Shown here in pieces: positions 35,256-44,372 of a DNA stretch of 64,000 nt. Where the stretch lies: contig CAXYDR010000003.1 of the NCBI GenBank assembly GCA_964276095.1, forward strand, positions 62,001-126,000, in the 5' to 3' direction. How positions within the stretch are numbered: position 1 is the stretch's first letter; the number at the start of each line of letters is the position of its first letter. The notes under the pieces are model-generated. The model had not been told where the DNA came from and ran no database searches. It saw only the letters and a list, made by a program, of their open reading frames with translations. Position numbers and translations under genes: made by a program. This DNA comes from GCA-2733415 sp964276095. GTDB taxonomy: Bacteria; Bacteroidota; Bacteroidia; Flavobacteriales; Flavobacteriaceae.

Positions 35256-35772
35256 CTTTAATTAATTGAAATAAATATTCGCTTTTATAATGGTTTCCTT
35301 CTAAAATCCAATCTTTCTTTACTCCTGTTTTCACAAAACCTAGACTTTCAAACAATTTGATACTTGCTATATTATCTTCTAATACATTTGCATAAATTTG
35401 ATGCACGTATAAATTCTTAAACGTATACTCAATGAGTAACTCCAGTGCTTCGCGTCCATATTTTTTTCCACGAGCGTGATCTAACACTAATACCCCTAAT
35501 CCTATTTTATCATTTTTAGGATCAAAGTCAAATAAATCTACAAAACCTATCGCCTCATCATCAGTGGTTACAATCACTAAACGTAATTGCTTTACCTCAT
35601 AAATATCCTTATGACAGTTTTCTAAATATTGTTTTATTAAAAAACGAGAATATGGAGTTTGTGTTTGACTTACTTCCCAAACTGACTCATCATTCTCGAT
35701 AGCATATATCAACTCTAAATCTTCAGGCTCTAAAGCTCTCAGATTAATTCGCTCTCCTTTTAATGTTAACAT
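35245..35772 (-). CDS. GNAT N-acetyltransferase (RimJ/RimL-like)
   Basis: This 175-residue acetyltransferase of the RimJ/RimL branch starts MLTLKGERINLRALEPEDLE. The acetyl-CoA loop is in VLDHARGKKYGREALELLI and the C-terminal block IKLFESLGFVKTG is typical. The substrate is unknown. It overlaps dapF by 7 bp and mltG by 11 bp, indicating coupled translation. Confidence 0.9.
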   Translation of the reverse strand: MLTLKGERINLRALEPEDLELIYAIENDESVWEVSQTQTPYSRFLIKQYLENCHKDIYEVKQLRLVIVTTDDEAIGFVDLFDFDPKNDKIGLGVLVLDHARGKKYGREALELLIEYTFKNLYVHQIYANVLEDNIASIKLFESLGFVKTGVKKDWILEGNHYKSEYLFQLIKDVH

Positions 35773-36539
35773 ACTATATCTCCTTTAAATACCTGAACTG
35801 CTTTCCCTTTTAAAAACACATTAGAATAATTACCTTCTTTAACATCAAAAGATACGTGTAACTCTCCTCCTTCTACATTTAATTTAATATCGCTGGCATT
35901 TGTTTCTTTTAAGTAATTCATTGCAATAGCTACTGCCGTTGCCCCTGTACCACAAGCCAAAGTTTCATCCTCTACTCCACGTTCATACGTTCGTAACCTA
36001 AATGTTGTGTTATCTATTTTTTTGACAAAATTCACATTACTTCCTTCAGTTCCATAAACTTCATTCCTGATATTCCTTCCAATAGTTTTTATATCAAAAT
36101 TAGAAATATGCTCTTCAAATTGAACATGATGTGGAGATCCTGTATCTAAAAATACACCAGCTCCTTTATCGTTAATCGCAGTTACATCCTGCATTTGTAA
36201 ACTCACCACATCTCCAGATACTGTTGCAGTATGTAATCCATCTATAGCTTCAAATGTAGTAGCATTCTCTATAATTTTAAGAAACTTTGCAAACGCTACA
36301 ATACATCTCCCTCCGTTACCACACATAGTACCTTCGTTACCATCTGCATTAAAATAAACCATTTTAAAATCAGTAGCAGCACTGTCCTCTAATAAAATTA
36401 ATCCATCAGCACCAATACCAAAACGTCTATCACATAGCGAATTGATAAGAGACAAATTATCATTAGAAATTACTTGTTGACGATTATCTATCATCACAAA
36501 ATCATTTCCTGTTCCTTGATATTTATAAAATTTAATCAT
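35766..36539 (-). CDS. dapF: Diaminopimelate epimerase
   Basis: This enzyme converts LL-DAP to meso-DAP for lysine and peptidoglycan. It has 257 residues in two alpha/beta halves. The two catalytic cysteines are visible in MCGNGGRC (about residue 73) and ACGTGATAVA (about 199). The N-terminus KFYKYQGTGNDFVMIDN is the family start. It is the first gene of dapF-GNAT-mltG and has a good promoter at 36641. Confidence 0.96.
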   Translation of the reverse strand: MIKFYKYQGTGNDFVMIDNRQQVISNDNLSLINSLCDRRFGIGADGLILLEDSAATDFKMVYFNADGNEGTMCGNGGRCIVAFAKFLKIIENATTFEAIDGLHTATVSGDVVSLQMQDVTAINDKGAGVFLDTGSPHHVQFEEHISNFDIKTIGRNIRNEVYGTEGSNVNFVKKIDNTTFRLRTYERGVEDETLACGTGATAVAIAMNYLKETNASDIKLNVEGGELHVSFDVKEGNYSNVFLKGKAVQVFKGDIVC

Positions 36540-36640
36540 TAAAAACCATTAATGGATTTAAATCACCAAGACACATCTTGGCAAAGTGTTTACTATTAAC
36601 TAAAACCTAAGCTTATAAACTAAGGAATTTGATTGTTTTA

Positions 36641-36669
36641 CAAATGTAAGGAATCACATGAAAAATCAA
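36641..36669 (-). promoter_or_regulatory. dapF operon promoter
   Basis: On the minus strand a TTG (36667-36669) is separated by 18 bp from the exact -7 element TACATTTG (36641-36648), about 100 bp upstream of the dapF start. The remainder of 36540-36812 is AT-rich leader shared with the divergent HtrA gene. Confidence 0.6.
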
Positions 36670-36812
36670 CTAAAATAAAACAGCATAATATAACGTTATA
36701 ACATAGTTATATTAACATTCCTTAACAGCTCGTTAATAACACGTTAAAGTAGATTATTCAACTAAATAATAATTTAACTTTACAATAAAAATAACCTAAA
36801 TCACTATATATC

Positions 36813-38219
36813 ATGAGAGAAATACTTAAAATTACTTTGTTTTCTATTCTTGGTGGAACACTAAGTCTAGTTGGTTATAAAGCTTTTATAGAAAAAGAAT
36901 ATAAGCACGAAATTAAAACTAATAATCCAACAAATTCCTTTTCTATACCTGTTACAAATAATTCAGCTAAAATGAATGTTCTAGCAGAAAACACAGACTT
37001 TACTATTGCCGCAGAGAAAACCATTCATGCAGTAGTACACGTTACTAACACTGCAACATATACACAACCAAGAAATATTTTTGAATATTACAATAATCAA
37101 GGAGAACAAATACAAAAAGGGTCAACCGGATCAGGTGTTGTGATTTCTGAAGATGGATATATTGTAACGAATAACCATGTAATTGATAATGCCGATGAGC
37201 TAACTGTTACTTTAAATAATCAGAAATCATACAAAGCACGCGTTATTGGATTTGATAAGAAAAGCGACATTGCGTTATTAAAAATTGAAGCCAAGGAAAA
37301 GCTCTCTTATATTCCGTTTGGTGATTCTAATAATGTGAAAATTGGAGAATGGGTACTAGCCATTGGTAATCCATACAACCTTAACTCAACTGTTACAGCA
37401 GGAATTATTAGTGCAAAATCAAGAGATTTAGATGGAGATGATAATATCCAATCTTACTTACAAACAGATGCTGTAGTAAACCCTGGGAATTCTGGAGGTG
37501 CATTAGTAAATACTCGAGGTGAGTTAATTGGTATCAATACAGCTATATCTTCCAAAACAGGTTCCTATATAGGATACTCTTTTGCAGTACCATCAAACAC
37601 AACAAATAAAATTGTGCAAGATATTTTGGAATACGGTAATGTTCAACAAGCCATATTAGGAGTAATTGGTGGTAATGTAAATAACGATATTTCAAATAAA
37701 CTAGAATTAAAAGACTCAGAAGGATACTACATCTCTCATATAGAACCTAACTCTGGTGCAGAAAAAGCAGGATTACTAGTAGGCGACATTATCAAGAATA
37801 TTGACCAAACAAAAATCACTAAATCATCCGATTTAACGGGCTACTTAAGTACCAAAAGACCTGAAAACACTATTAACATAACTGTTTTAAGGAACGGAGC
37901 ACTAAAAATTATTCCTGTAAAATTATCTGATAAAAGCATACTTACTCAAAAAGCGTTTGATTTAGAATTAAAAAACCTAACAAGTGATGAAATAAACGAT
38001 TTAGAAATAAAAAGTGGAGTAAAAGTTGTAACTATTAATAACGATTTTCTTGCGAAAAAATTAGGGCTGACAAAAGGTTGTATCATTATCAAAATCAATG
38101 AAAAAGATATTGAGAGTATTGAGGATTTAAATAAACTTGAAAGCTTGAGTTTTAAAAACCTATATAATTTAGAAGTAATCTACAAAAACGGGAACTCAAA
38201 GAACTGGTGGCTGCGTTAA
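36813..38219 (+). CDS. HtrA/DegQ-type periplasmic serine protease
   Basis: This 468-residue envelope quality-control protease has an N-terminal hydrophobic signal or anchor (about 6-24). The trypsin-like domain holds the catalytic triad: His in TNNHVIDN near 121, Asp in KSDIALLK near 151, and Ser in NPGNSGGALVN near 227. Two PDZ domains follow (about 275-370 and 385-465), as in DegP/DegQ. It is divergent from dapF and ends with a strong terminator. Confidence 0.95.
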   Translation: MREILKITLFSILGGTLSLVGYKAFIEKEYKHEIKTNNPTNSFSIPVTNNSAKMNVLAENTDFTIAAEKTIHAVVHVTNTATYTQPRNIFEYYNNQGEQIQKGSTGSGVVISEDGYIVTNNHVIDNADELTVTLNNQKSYKARVIGFDKKSDIALLKIEAKEKLSYIPFGDSNNVKIGEWVLAIGNPYNLNSTVTAGIISAKSRDLDGDDNIQSYLQTDAVVNPGNSGGALVNTRGELIGINTAISSKTGSYIGYSFAVPSNTTNKIVQDILEYGNVQQAILGVIGGNVNNDISNKLELKDSEGYYISHIEPNSGAEKAGLLVGDIIKNIDQTKITKSSDLTGYLSTKRPENTINITVLRNGALKIIPVKLSDKSILTQKAFDLELKNLTSDEINDLEIKSGVKVVTINNDFLAKKLGLTKGCIIIKINEKDIESIEDLNKLESLSFKNLYNLEVIYKNGNSKNWWLR

Positions 38220-38231
38220 AAACAGATGTAA

Positions 38232-38265
38232 AAAAAAACCTTGCCAATTAAAGTAAGGTTTTTTT
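38232..38265 (+). terminator. HtrA terminator
   Basis: The arms AAAAAAACCTT and AAGGTTTTTTT form an 11-bp stem with a 12-nt loop (GCCAATTAAAGT) and a T-tract. Confidence 0.8.
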
Positions 38266-38281
38266 GTGCAATTATTTTAAT

Positions 38282-38551
38282 TTAAACAACAGGTTTTTTA
38301 TAAATATTAGAAAAAATATTTTTATAACAAATTAAAATTTCTTTTTCTAGCTTCACTTTATTAAGCAATACATTTGAATCATTAAGCTCTGACTTTATCT
38401 CGTTACTCATTTCCAAACACTCCGCATGAGTTTTATTTTCGTTTCTAAAAATTTTAATGCTTTTTTTAGAACGAGAAGTAAAACCTAACTTAGATTCAAC
38501 AACGGATTGAATCTCTAACAACAGTTTAATTAAAGGGGAAAAGCACCTCAT
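38282..38551 (-). CDS. Small hypothetical helical protein
   Basis: This 89-residue reading frame is basic and predicted to be mostly helical (LEIQSVVESKL, then ECLEMSNEIKSELNDSNVLL). Amphipathic helices of this kind recall the tail of four-helix-bundle (S23-like) proteins, but the usual family motifs are missing. It is not overlapped by another gene and sits between the HtrA terminator and the 275-bp gap before gap. It may be a remnant or a real small gene. Confidence 0.4.
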   Translation of the reverse strand: MRCFSPLIKLLLEIQSVVESKLGFTSRSKKSIKIFRNENKTHAECLEMSNEIKSELNDSNVLLNKVKLEKEILICYKNIFSNIYKKPVV

Positions 38552-38772
38552 ATTTATAACGTTTATACGTTATACTAAGTTAGTTATAAATGGAGTTAAA
38601 AGAAATAGCCAAATAAAGCCATATTTAAGTCATCAATTATAACTAACTATAATTATTTATATGTCTTTTTTTCAAACAACAAAGTATCAATATATCTTCC
38701 TTCTGTTACACTTACAAAAAACGACGTTATAAAAAAACACACATTTAGAAGTAACCTTTTAGTTAAAATTAG

Positions 38773-38780
38773 TAATTTTG
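38773..38780 (+). promoter_or_regulatory. gap promoter -7 element
   Basis: TAATTTTG matches TAnnTTTG exactly and lies 46 bp before the gap start. The -33 region has no clear TTG. The rest of 38552-38772 shows no gene. Confidence 0.5.
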
Positions 38781-38789
38781 CACTTTCAA

Positions 38790-38825
38790 AACAACAACAC
38801 AAACAACAACACAAACAACAACAAG
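38790..38825 (+). repeat. CAA-rich tandem repeat leader of gap
   Basis: The transcribed leader between the promoter and the ATG is made almost only of A and C, with a tandem ACAACAACACAA-type unit repeated nearly three times, ending just before the start codon. Such leaders are unstructured and lack any Shine-Dalgarno sequence. Confidence 0.75.
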
Positions 38826-38826
38826 A

Positions 38827-40278
38827 ATGATTGCAAACAATGATACTTACGAAAAAGAGCTAGCTTTTCAAGCAGATAGAAGAAGAGCTTGTGTAGATTT
38901 TATTAAAGTAGTTAGTGATTTATGGTATGACAAATCAATTGAATTGGTCCTTTTTAGAAACCAATTGATTGACAAAAATGTAAGTGATATTTTAAACTTA
39001 CATGAATATGCAGGAGAATTTGTTCAAAAGCCAATTTCTATTTTTGATTCAGTTGAAATTGCTAAAGCTATACAGAGTATTGATTTACCATTATCTAAAT
39101 TAGATATCGGTAAATTAACTTATGAATATCATTTAGAAGACGATAAATATAATGACGCAATAGCGTTTGTTTCTGATAAATTAAAAGATGCTAGCAAATC
39201 TGAAGACATACAACCTAAAGATGTTGTTTTATATGGTTTTGGTAGAATTGGACGTTTATTAGCTAGAGAGTTAATGTCTAAAATGGCTAAAGGTCAGCAA
39301 ATGCGTTTAAGAGCAATTGTTACTAGAGGTAAAATTGACGAGGTTGTTTTAGAAAAAAGAGCATCTTTATTAAGACAGGATTCTGTACATGGTGACTTTG
39401 CTGGGACAGTAACTACTGATTTAGAAAATCAAGCATTAATCATTAACGGAACAACTGTTAGAATGATTAGCGCTAATGCTCCAGAAGATATTGACTACAC
39501 AACTTACGGCATCAACAATGCTTTAATTATTGACAATACCGGAGCTTTTAGAGATAAAGAAGCGTTAAGTAGATTATTAGCTTCTAACGGAGCAGATAAG
39601 GTTTTACTAACTGCACCAGGGAAAGGAATCCCTAATATTGTACACGGTGTAAACCACTTAGAAAACAACCCTGATGAAGTAAATATTTTTTCTGCAGCAT
39701 CTTGTACAACTAATGCTATTACTCCAGTTTTAAAAGCAATTGAAGATAGTTTAGGAATCGTTCACGGGCATTTAGAAACTATTCACGCATATACAAACGA
39801 CCAGAATTTAGTAGATAACTTCCATAGCAAATACCGTCGTGGTAGAGCTGCCGCCTTAAACATGGTAATTACCGAAACTGGAGCTGGACAAGCTGCCTCA
39901 AAAGCGCTACCATCTTTAGAAGGAAAGTTAACATCTAACGCAATTAGAGTTCCTGTTCCTAACGGATCATTAGCAATATTAAACTTAGAAATTAAAAACA
40001 CTACTTCTGTTGAAGCCGTTAATGCTATCATCAAAAAATACGCATTAGAAGGTGATTTAGTAGAGCAAATAAAATACTCTTTAGATAACGAATTAGTATC
40101 TTCAGACATTGTTGGTTCTTCTGCTCCATCAATATACGACAGTAAAGCTACTATTGTTAGAAGCGACGGAAAAAACATCGTTTTATATGTTTGGTATGAT
40201 AATGAATATGGGTATTCACACCAAGTTATTCGTTTAGCTAAGCATATATCTAAAGTAAGAAGATTTAGTTACTACTAG
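38827..40278 (+). CDS. gap: Long-form glyceraldehyde-3-phosphate dehydrogenase
   Basis: This 483-residue GAPDH oxidises glyceraldehyde-3-phosphate to 1,3-bisphosphoglycerate. The core starts about residue 135 with VVLYGFGRIGRLLA, has the catalytic Cys in FSAASCTTNAITP near 292 and the catalytic His in ETIHAYTNDQ. Unlike the usual ~335-residue enzyme, it has a helical N-terminal extension of about 130 residues, beginning ANNDTYEKELAFQADRRRA, that is characteristic of a Bacteroidota and proteobacterial subfamily. A CAA-rich leader and a hairpin terminator suggest strong, isolated expression. Confidence 0.93.
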   Translation: MIANNDTYEKELAFQADRRRACVDFIKVVSDLWYDKSIELVLFRNQLIDKNVSDILNLHEYAGEFVQKPISIFDSVEIAKAIQSIDLPLSKLDIGKLTYEYHLEDDKYNDAIAFVSDKLKDASKSEDIQPKDVVLYGFGRIGRLLARELMSKMAKGQQMRLRAIVTRGKIDEVVLEKRASLLRQDSVHGDFAGTVTTDLENQALIINGTTVRMISANAPEDIDYTTYGINNALIIDNTGAFRDKEALSRLLASNGADKVLLTAPGKGIPNIVHGVNHLENNPDEVNIFSAASCTTNAITPVLKAIEDSLGIVHGHLETIHAYTNDQNLVDNFHSKYRRGRAAALNMVITETGAGQAASKALPSLEGKLTSNAIRVPVPNGSLAILNLEIKNTTSVEAVNAIIKKYALEGDLVEQIKYSLDNELVSSDIVGSSAPSIYDSKATIVRSDGKNIVLYVWYDNEYGYSHQVIRLAKHISKVRRFSYY

Positions 40279-40304
40279 TAGTTAGACAACATACAATAAA
40301 TTAT

Positions 40305-40337
40305 AAAAATCCGTGTTTTAACATAACACGGATTTTT
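40305..40337 (+). terminator. gap terminator
   Basis: The arms AAAAATCCGTGTT and AACACGGATTTTT form a 13-bp perfect stem with a 7-nt loop and a T-run. Confidence 0.85.
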
Positions 40338-40360
40338 TATCAAAAAATAATACAGATATC

Positions 40361-40954
40361 ATGAAGAGGATTTACTTTTTTTTACTTGCACTTTTAATAA
40401 GTGTTTCTACTGTTTCAGCACAAAAATCTGAAAAAGAATTATCGCTTACAAACAGCACTGTTAATGAAAAGTTTGACTACGTCATTACCAAATCTAATAA
40501 CTTTCAAGAATTCAAAGTTGTTAAAAGAACTTGGTTACACACTATTAAAAAACAAGTTTTAGACTCTGTAAATAAACAAAAAGGAGAGATTAAAGCTTTA
40601 GCTGTAATTATTGAAGATCAAAAATCGAATACCAAGAAATTGGAATTGAAAATTGAAACTTTAAATAGCGAAATTACTACCGTAAATACCGATAAAGACA
40701 ACATCTCTTTTATCGGGAGCGATATGAAAAAAGGTGCTTTCAAAAACTTATTTTGGGGAATCATTTCAGTATTATCAATTCTATTACTATTTTTTATCTT
40801 TAAATTCAAAAATAGCAACACTGTTACTCAAGAAGCTAGAACTCAACTTGCAGATGTTGAAAAAGAATACGAAAGTCACAAAAAAACAGCATTAGAGCGT
40901 GAACAAAAAGTAATGCGTAAATTACAAGATGAGTTAAACAAAAACAGAAGCTAA
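40361..40954 (+). CDS. Secreted/membrane coiled-coil protein upstream of trmD
   Basis: This 197-residue protein has a cleavable signal peptide (SVSTVSAQ at 16-22), a periplasmic coiled coil (about 65-115), one membrane helix (about 128-147, FWGIISVLSILLLFFIF), and a cytoplasmic charged coiled coil (150-197). It has no methyltransferase motif. Homologues beside trmD are sometimes labelled tRNA (guanine-N1)-methyltransferase by neighbourhood; I think that is an error carried over from trmD. It is 9 nt upstream of trmD and its function is unknown. Confidence 0.75.
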   Translation: MKRIYFFLLALLISVSTVSAQKSEKELSLTNSTVNEKFDYVITKSNNFQEFKVVKRTWLHTIKKQVLDSVNKQKGEIKALAVIIEDQKSNTKKLELKIETLNSEITTVNTDKDNISFIGSDMKKGAFKNLFWGIISVLSILLLFFIFKFKNSNTVTQEARTQLADVEKEYESHKKTALEREQKVMRKLQDELNKNRS

Positions 40955-40963
40955 TTCGTTTTT

Positions 40964-41641
40964 ATGAGAATTGATATCATTACAGTTTTACCAGAATTAA
41001 TGCAGAGTCCGTTTAACGACTCTATATTAAAACGCGCTCAAGAAAAAGGGATTGTAGAAATCCATTTTCATAACTTAAGAGACTACAGTACTAACAAACA
41101 AAAAAGTATTGACGACTATCAATTTGGTGGTGGCGCTGGAATGGTGATGATGATTGAACCAATTGATCTTTGTATTTCCAAACTGAAGTCTGAACGTAAT
41201 TACGATGAAGTAATTTACATGACTCCTGATGGAAAGACTTTAAATCAAGGTACTGCAAATGAACTTTCCTTAAAAGAAAACATGATTATTTTATGTGGGC
41301 ATTATAAAGGAGTAGATCAGCGTGTACGTGACTTATTCATTACGAGAGAAATTTCAATAGGAGATTTTGTGCTTTCTGGAGGTGAATTAGCAGCAAACGT
41401 ATTATGTGACGCTGTTATCAGACTTATTCCAGGAGTATTAAACAACGAAACCTCTGCTTTAACCGACTCTTTTCAAGATGATTTATTAGCACCTCCTGTA
41501 TACACAAGACCTGCTGACTATAAAGGTGTAAAAGTTCCGGATGTATTGCTTTCGGGGAATTTTCCTAAAATAGAATCTTGGAGAGAAGATCAAGCGCACC
41601 AAAGAACAAAAGAAAGAAGACCTGATTTATTTGACAAATAA
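40964..41641 (+). CDS. trmD: tRNA (guanine-37-N1)-methyltransferase
   Basis: This SPOUT-class enzyme makes m1G37, which prevents frameshifting. It has 225 residues. The N-terminal block MRIDIITVLPELMQSPF, the FGGGAGMVMM loop, the SAM-binding trefoil-knot segments MILCGHYKGVDQRV and ISIGDFVLSGGELAA, and the C-terminal KIESWREDQAHQRTKERRPD are the TrmD signature. rplS lies downstream as usual, but with its own promoter. Confidence 0.97.
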   Translation: MRIDIITVLPELMQSPFNDSILKRAQEKGIVEIHFHNLRDYSTNKQKSIDDYQFGGGAGMVMMIEPIDLCISKLKSERNYDEVIYMTPDGKTLNQGTANELSLKENMIILCGHYKGVDQRVRDLFITREISIGDFVLSGGELAANVLCDAVIRLIPGVLNNETSALTDSFQDDLLAPPVYTRPADYKGVKVPDVLLSGNFPKIESWREDQAHQRTKERRPDLFDK

Positions 41642-41670
41642 ATCAATTCATAAAAAAGTACTGCAATTCA

Positions 41671-41700
41671 TTGCCAATTACTAAATAATGGTTAGTTTCG
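41671..41700 (+). promoter_or_regulatory. rplS promoter
   Basis: TTG (41671-41673), 19 bp, then TAGTTTCG (41693-41700, one mismatch to TAnnTTTG) start a leader of about 66 nt before rplS. The leader has a short stem GATTA/TAATC at 41713-41733. Confidence 0.5.
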
Positions 41701-41772
41701 CAGTCAAATTTAGATTAACCTCTGGCGATAATCGTGTATGTTGTTTTAAATCAATTATTTAAATAAAATAAA

Positions 41773-42129
41773 ATGGAAAGTTTAATTAAATTTGTACAAG
41801 ACGAATTTGTAACAACAAAAGAATTCCCAGAATTCGGAGCAGGAGATACTATTACTGTTTATTACGAAATTAAGGAAGGGGCTAAAACAAGAACTCAGTT
41901 TTATAGAGGAGTTGTTATCCAAAAAAGAGGACACGGTTCAACTGAAACGTTTACTATTAGAAAAATGTCTGGTACTGTAGGAGTGGAAAGAATTTTCCCT
42001 GTTAACATGCCTGCATTACAAAAAATTGAAATCAACAAAAAAGGTACTGTTCGTAGAGCAAGAATCTTTTACTTTAGAGAGCTTACTGGTAAGAAAGCTA
42101 GAATTAAAGAAAAAAGAACAAGATCATAA
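41773..42129 (+). CDS. rplS: 50S ribosomal protein L19
   Basis: This 118-residue protein of the large subunit lies at the interface with the 30S subunit. Family motifs are the FGAGDTITVYYEI block, GVVIQKRGHGSTETFTIRKM and the VGVERIFPVNMP segment, ending RRARIFYFRELTGKKARI. It is the expected partner of trmD and is closed by a strong terminator. Confidence 0.97.
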   Translation: MESLIKFVQDEFVTTKEFPEFGAGDTITVYYEIKEGAKTRTQFYRGVVIQKRGHGSTETFTIRKMSGTVGVERIFPVNMPALQKIEINKKGTVRRARIFYFRELTGKKARIKEKRTRS

Positions 42130-42150
42130 TTACCGATCTTATCTAAATAA

Positions 42151-42180
42151 AAAAAATCCTGTCAATGACAGGATTTTTTT
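42151..42180 (+). terminator. rplS terminator
   Basis: The arms AAAAAATCCTGTC and GACAGGATTTTTTT form a 13-bp stem with a 3-nt loop (AAT). The minus strand could also terminate the convergent desulfurase gene. Confidence 0.85.
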
Positions 42181-42205
42181 TATGCTATTATTTAATTACT
42201 TTTAA

Positions 42206-43351
42206 CTAAGCAACAAATTCCTTTAATACATCAATTACATAATCAATCTCTTCCTTAGTATTGTATTTAGAAAAAGAGAAACGCAGTGATGGCTTCATCA
42301 TATCGTCACCTTTAAGTATTTCTGATAATACGTGTGATCCTTTTGAACTTCCACTCTGACAAGCACTTCCTTTAGAACAAGCAATTCCTTTTAAATCTAA
42401 TTGAAACAAAACAATTAATGCTTTTTGAGCTGTTACCGGCAACAACATATTAACCAAGGTATATGTGCTTTTTTCCATGTCACCTGACAAACCGTTAAAT
42501 TTTACAGACGGAATAGCTTTAGTTACTTCTTCTATAAAATATTTTTTTAATCCTTTAATATAAGCACTATCCTTCTCAAGATTTACATACACATCTTTAA
42601 AAGCAACATCCAAACCTACTATATTATGTACTGATTCTGTCCCTGCTCTAAAACCACGTTCTTGACCTCCACCGAAAATTAGCGAATTCAACCCAGTGTT
42701 TTTACGCATAAAAACAAAACCTACTCCTTTTGGTCCGTGGAACTTATGAGCACTTACAGCACAAAAATCAACCATTACTTTACTTAAATCTACATCATAA
42801 TGTCCAATAGACTGAACAGTATCACTATGAAATAACGCATTATATTTTTGACAAAGCTCTGACGTTTTTTCTATATCTAATATGTTTCCTAGCTCATTGT
42901 TTACATGCATCAAACTAACCAACGTTTCACCTTTATCTTCTTGTAGCAACTCTTCTAAACTACTTAAAACAACACTTCCGTTTTCATCAGTTTCAACAAA
43001 ATCCACCACTGTATCAAAACAACCTTGTAAAGCTTCAGCTGAATGACCTATTGCATGATGTTCAATTTTACTAGTAATAATTCTTTTTACTCCAAGATCT
43101 CTTACTGCAGAATTTAAAACAAAATTATCAGCTTCTGTACCTCCAGATGTAAATATAATTTCTGACGCAGAAACCTTTAATTGCTTTGCAATATTCTTTC
43201 TTGCTTGCTCAATCAATGCTTTTGCGCTTCTACCAAAACTATGGGTAGACGACGGGTTACCATAATCATTTGTCAAACATGCCGTCATTGCTTTAACTAC
43301 ATTTTCACTTACACTTGTTGTAGCAGCACTATCAAAATATACTTTCTTCAC
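42206..43351 (-). CDS. Cysteine desulfurase, NifS/IscS type
   Basis: This PLP enzyme takes sulfur from cysteine to supply Fe-S clusters and tRNA thiolation. It has 381 residues. The PLP lysine is in AVSAHKFHGPKGVG near 202 and the catalytic Cys in GSACQSGSSKGSHVL near 332; the N-terminal YFDSAATTSV and STHSFGR blocks are typical. It lacks the isc gene neighbours, so its sulfur acceptor is not evident. Convergent with rplS. Confidence 0.93.
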   Translation of the reverse strand: MKKVYFDSAATTSVSENVVKAMTACLTNDYGNPSSTHSFGRSAKALIEQARKNIAKQLKVSASEIIFTSGGTEADNFVLNSAVRDLGVKRIITSKIEHHAIGHSAEALQGCFDTVVDFVETDENGSVVLSSLEELLQEDKGETLVSLMHVNNELGNILDIEKTSELCQKYNALFHSDTVQSIGHYDVDLSKVMVDFCAVSAHKFHGPKGVGFVFMRKNTGLNSLIFGGGQERGFRAGTESVHNIVGLDVAFKDVYVNLEKDSAYIKGLKKYFIEEVTKAIPSVKFNGLSGDMEKSTYTLVNMLLPVTAQKALIVLFQLDLKGIACSKGSACQSGSSKGSHVLSEILKGDDMMKPSLRFSFSKYNTKEEIDYVIDVLKEFVA

Positions 43352-43463
43352 TTAAAATTTTATTTAATATTCATAAAAAAGGGTTGGTAAATTTAATTCA
43401 AATTAAGCAAATACCAACAAATATTCGTTAATTTGTATTTTATTACAAAATCATAAATTTTTC

Positions 43464-44372
43464 ATGAATAGAATTATTCTTTTAATAGCATTCTTAATCA
43501 CAATCTTATCATGCAATGATGGAGATGTATTTGTTTCTGAGTTACACTTCCCCGAAACACTTCAGTATTGTGAAGGAAACACTGATTTAATAGTTTACTC
43601 CATAAAGGAATCACCTTACGAATCGTTATCGATAAAACTACCAATTAGTGATAAGGATAATTTCACAACTTTAAGCGCAACTGATCCTACAACACTTTTG
43701 TCTGCTACTAATACGTTTAACTACAGATCATACTCAGGAAATCCATCAGCTATATTTTGCAACTCTTTACCACCTTCTTCTCCTACAATTTTAAGTAATT
43801 ACACTGCTACTAGCGGAACTGTTACTTTTACAACTAGTTTAATTGAAGATGATAACGACGGTATTCCAGCAAACCTAGAAGACATCAACAATGATGGTGA
43901 CTTAACAAATGATGACACAGATAATGATGGCGTGCCTAATTACTTAGACTCTGATGATGATGGAGATAATGTTCCTACTGCAAACGAAAAACCTGATCCA
44001 AATGGTGACGGAGATATTTCGGATGCTCAAGATACTGATGGAGATAGTACTCCAGACTACCTAGACACTGATGACGATAATGACGGAACAATAACACGTT
44101 ATGAAGATACTAATAATGATAATGACCCTACAACTGATATTACTGACCCCGTAATAGGGCATGATTACTTAAATGATCAAGTAACTACACAAACTATTAA
44201 CGACATATATAAAGATCATACTAAAACACAAAACTACACCTGTAAGATTACTATCCAAGAAACAGTCTTAACCAACACAATTACATTTGAACAATTAATA
44301 TATGATGACAATTTTATTGGAACAGTTGATACATTAATTAGTAATTTTAGCTACCCAGTATCTTTTAATTAA
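43464..44372 (+). CDS. Lipoprotein with Asp-rich thrombospondin type 3-like repeats
   Basis: This 302-residue protein has a signal peptide with lipobox TILSC (Cys17). Residues about 125-225 contain repeated DxDxDG motifs (DDNDGIPANLEDINNDGD, DNDGVPNYLDSDDDGD, DGDSTPDYLDTDDDNDG), the calcium-binding style of thrombospondin type 3 repeats. The flanking regions are beta-rich and unassigned. It is probably a surface-exposed calcium-binding lipoprotein; the function is unknown. Confidence 0.8.
   Translation: MNRIILLIAFLITILSCNDGDVFVSELHFPETLQYCEGNTDLIVYSIKESPYESLSIKLPISDKDNFTTLSATDPTTLLSATNTFNYRSYSGNPSAIFCNSLPPSSPTILSNYTATSGTVTFTTSLIEDDNDGIPANLEDINNDGDLTNDDTDNDGVPNYLDSDDDGDNVPTANEKPDPNGDGDISDAQDTDGDSTPDYLDTDDDNDGTITRYEDTNNDNDPTTDITDPVIGHDYLNDQVTTQTINDIYKDHTKTQNYTCKITIQETVLTNTITFEQLIYDDNFIGTVDTLISNFSYPVSFN

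Noticed and set aside
38282..38551. Four-helix-bundle (S23) assignment for the small protein
   Set aside because: The helical pattern is suggestive but the family's conserved residues are absent; kept only as hypothetical.
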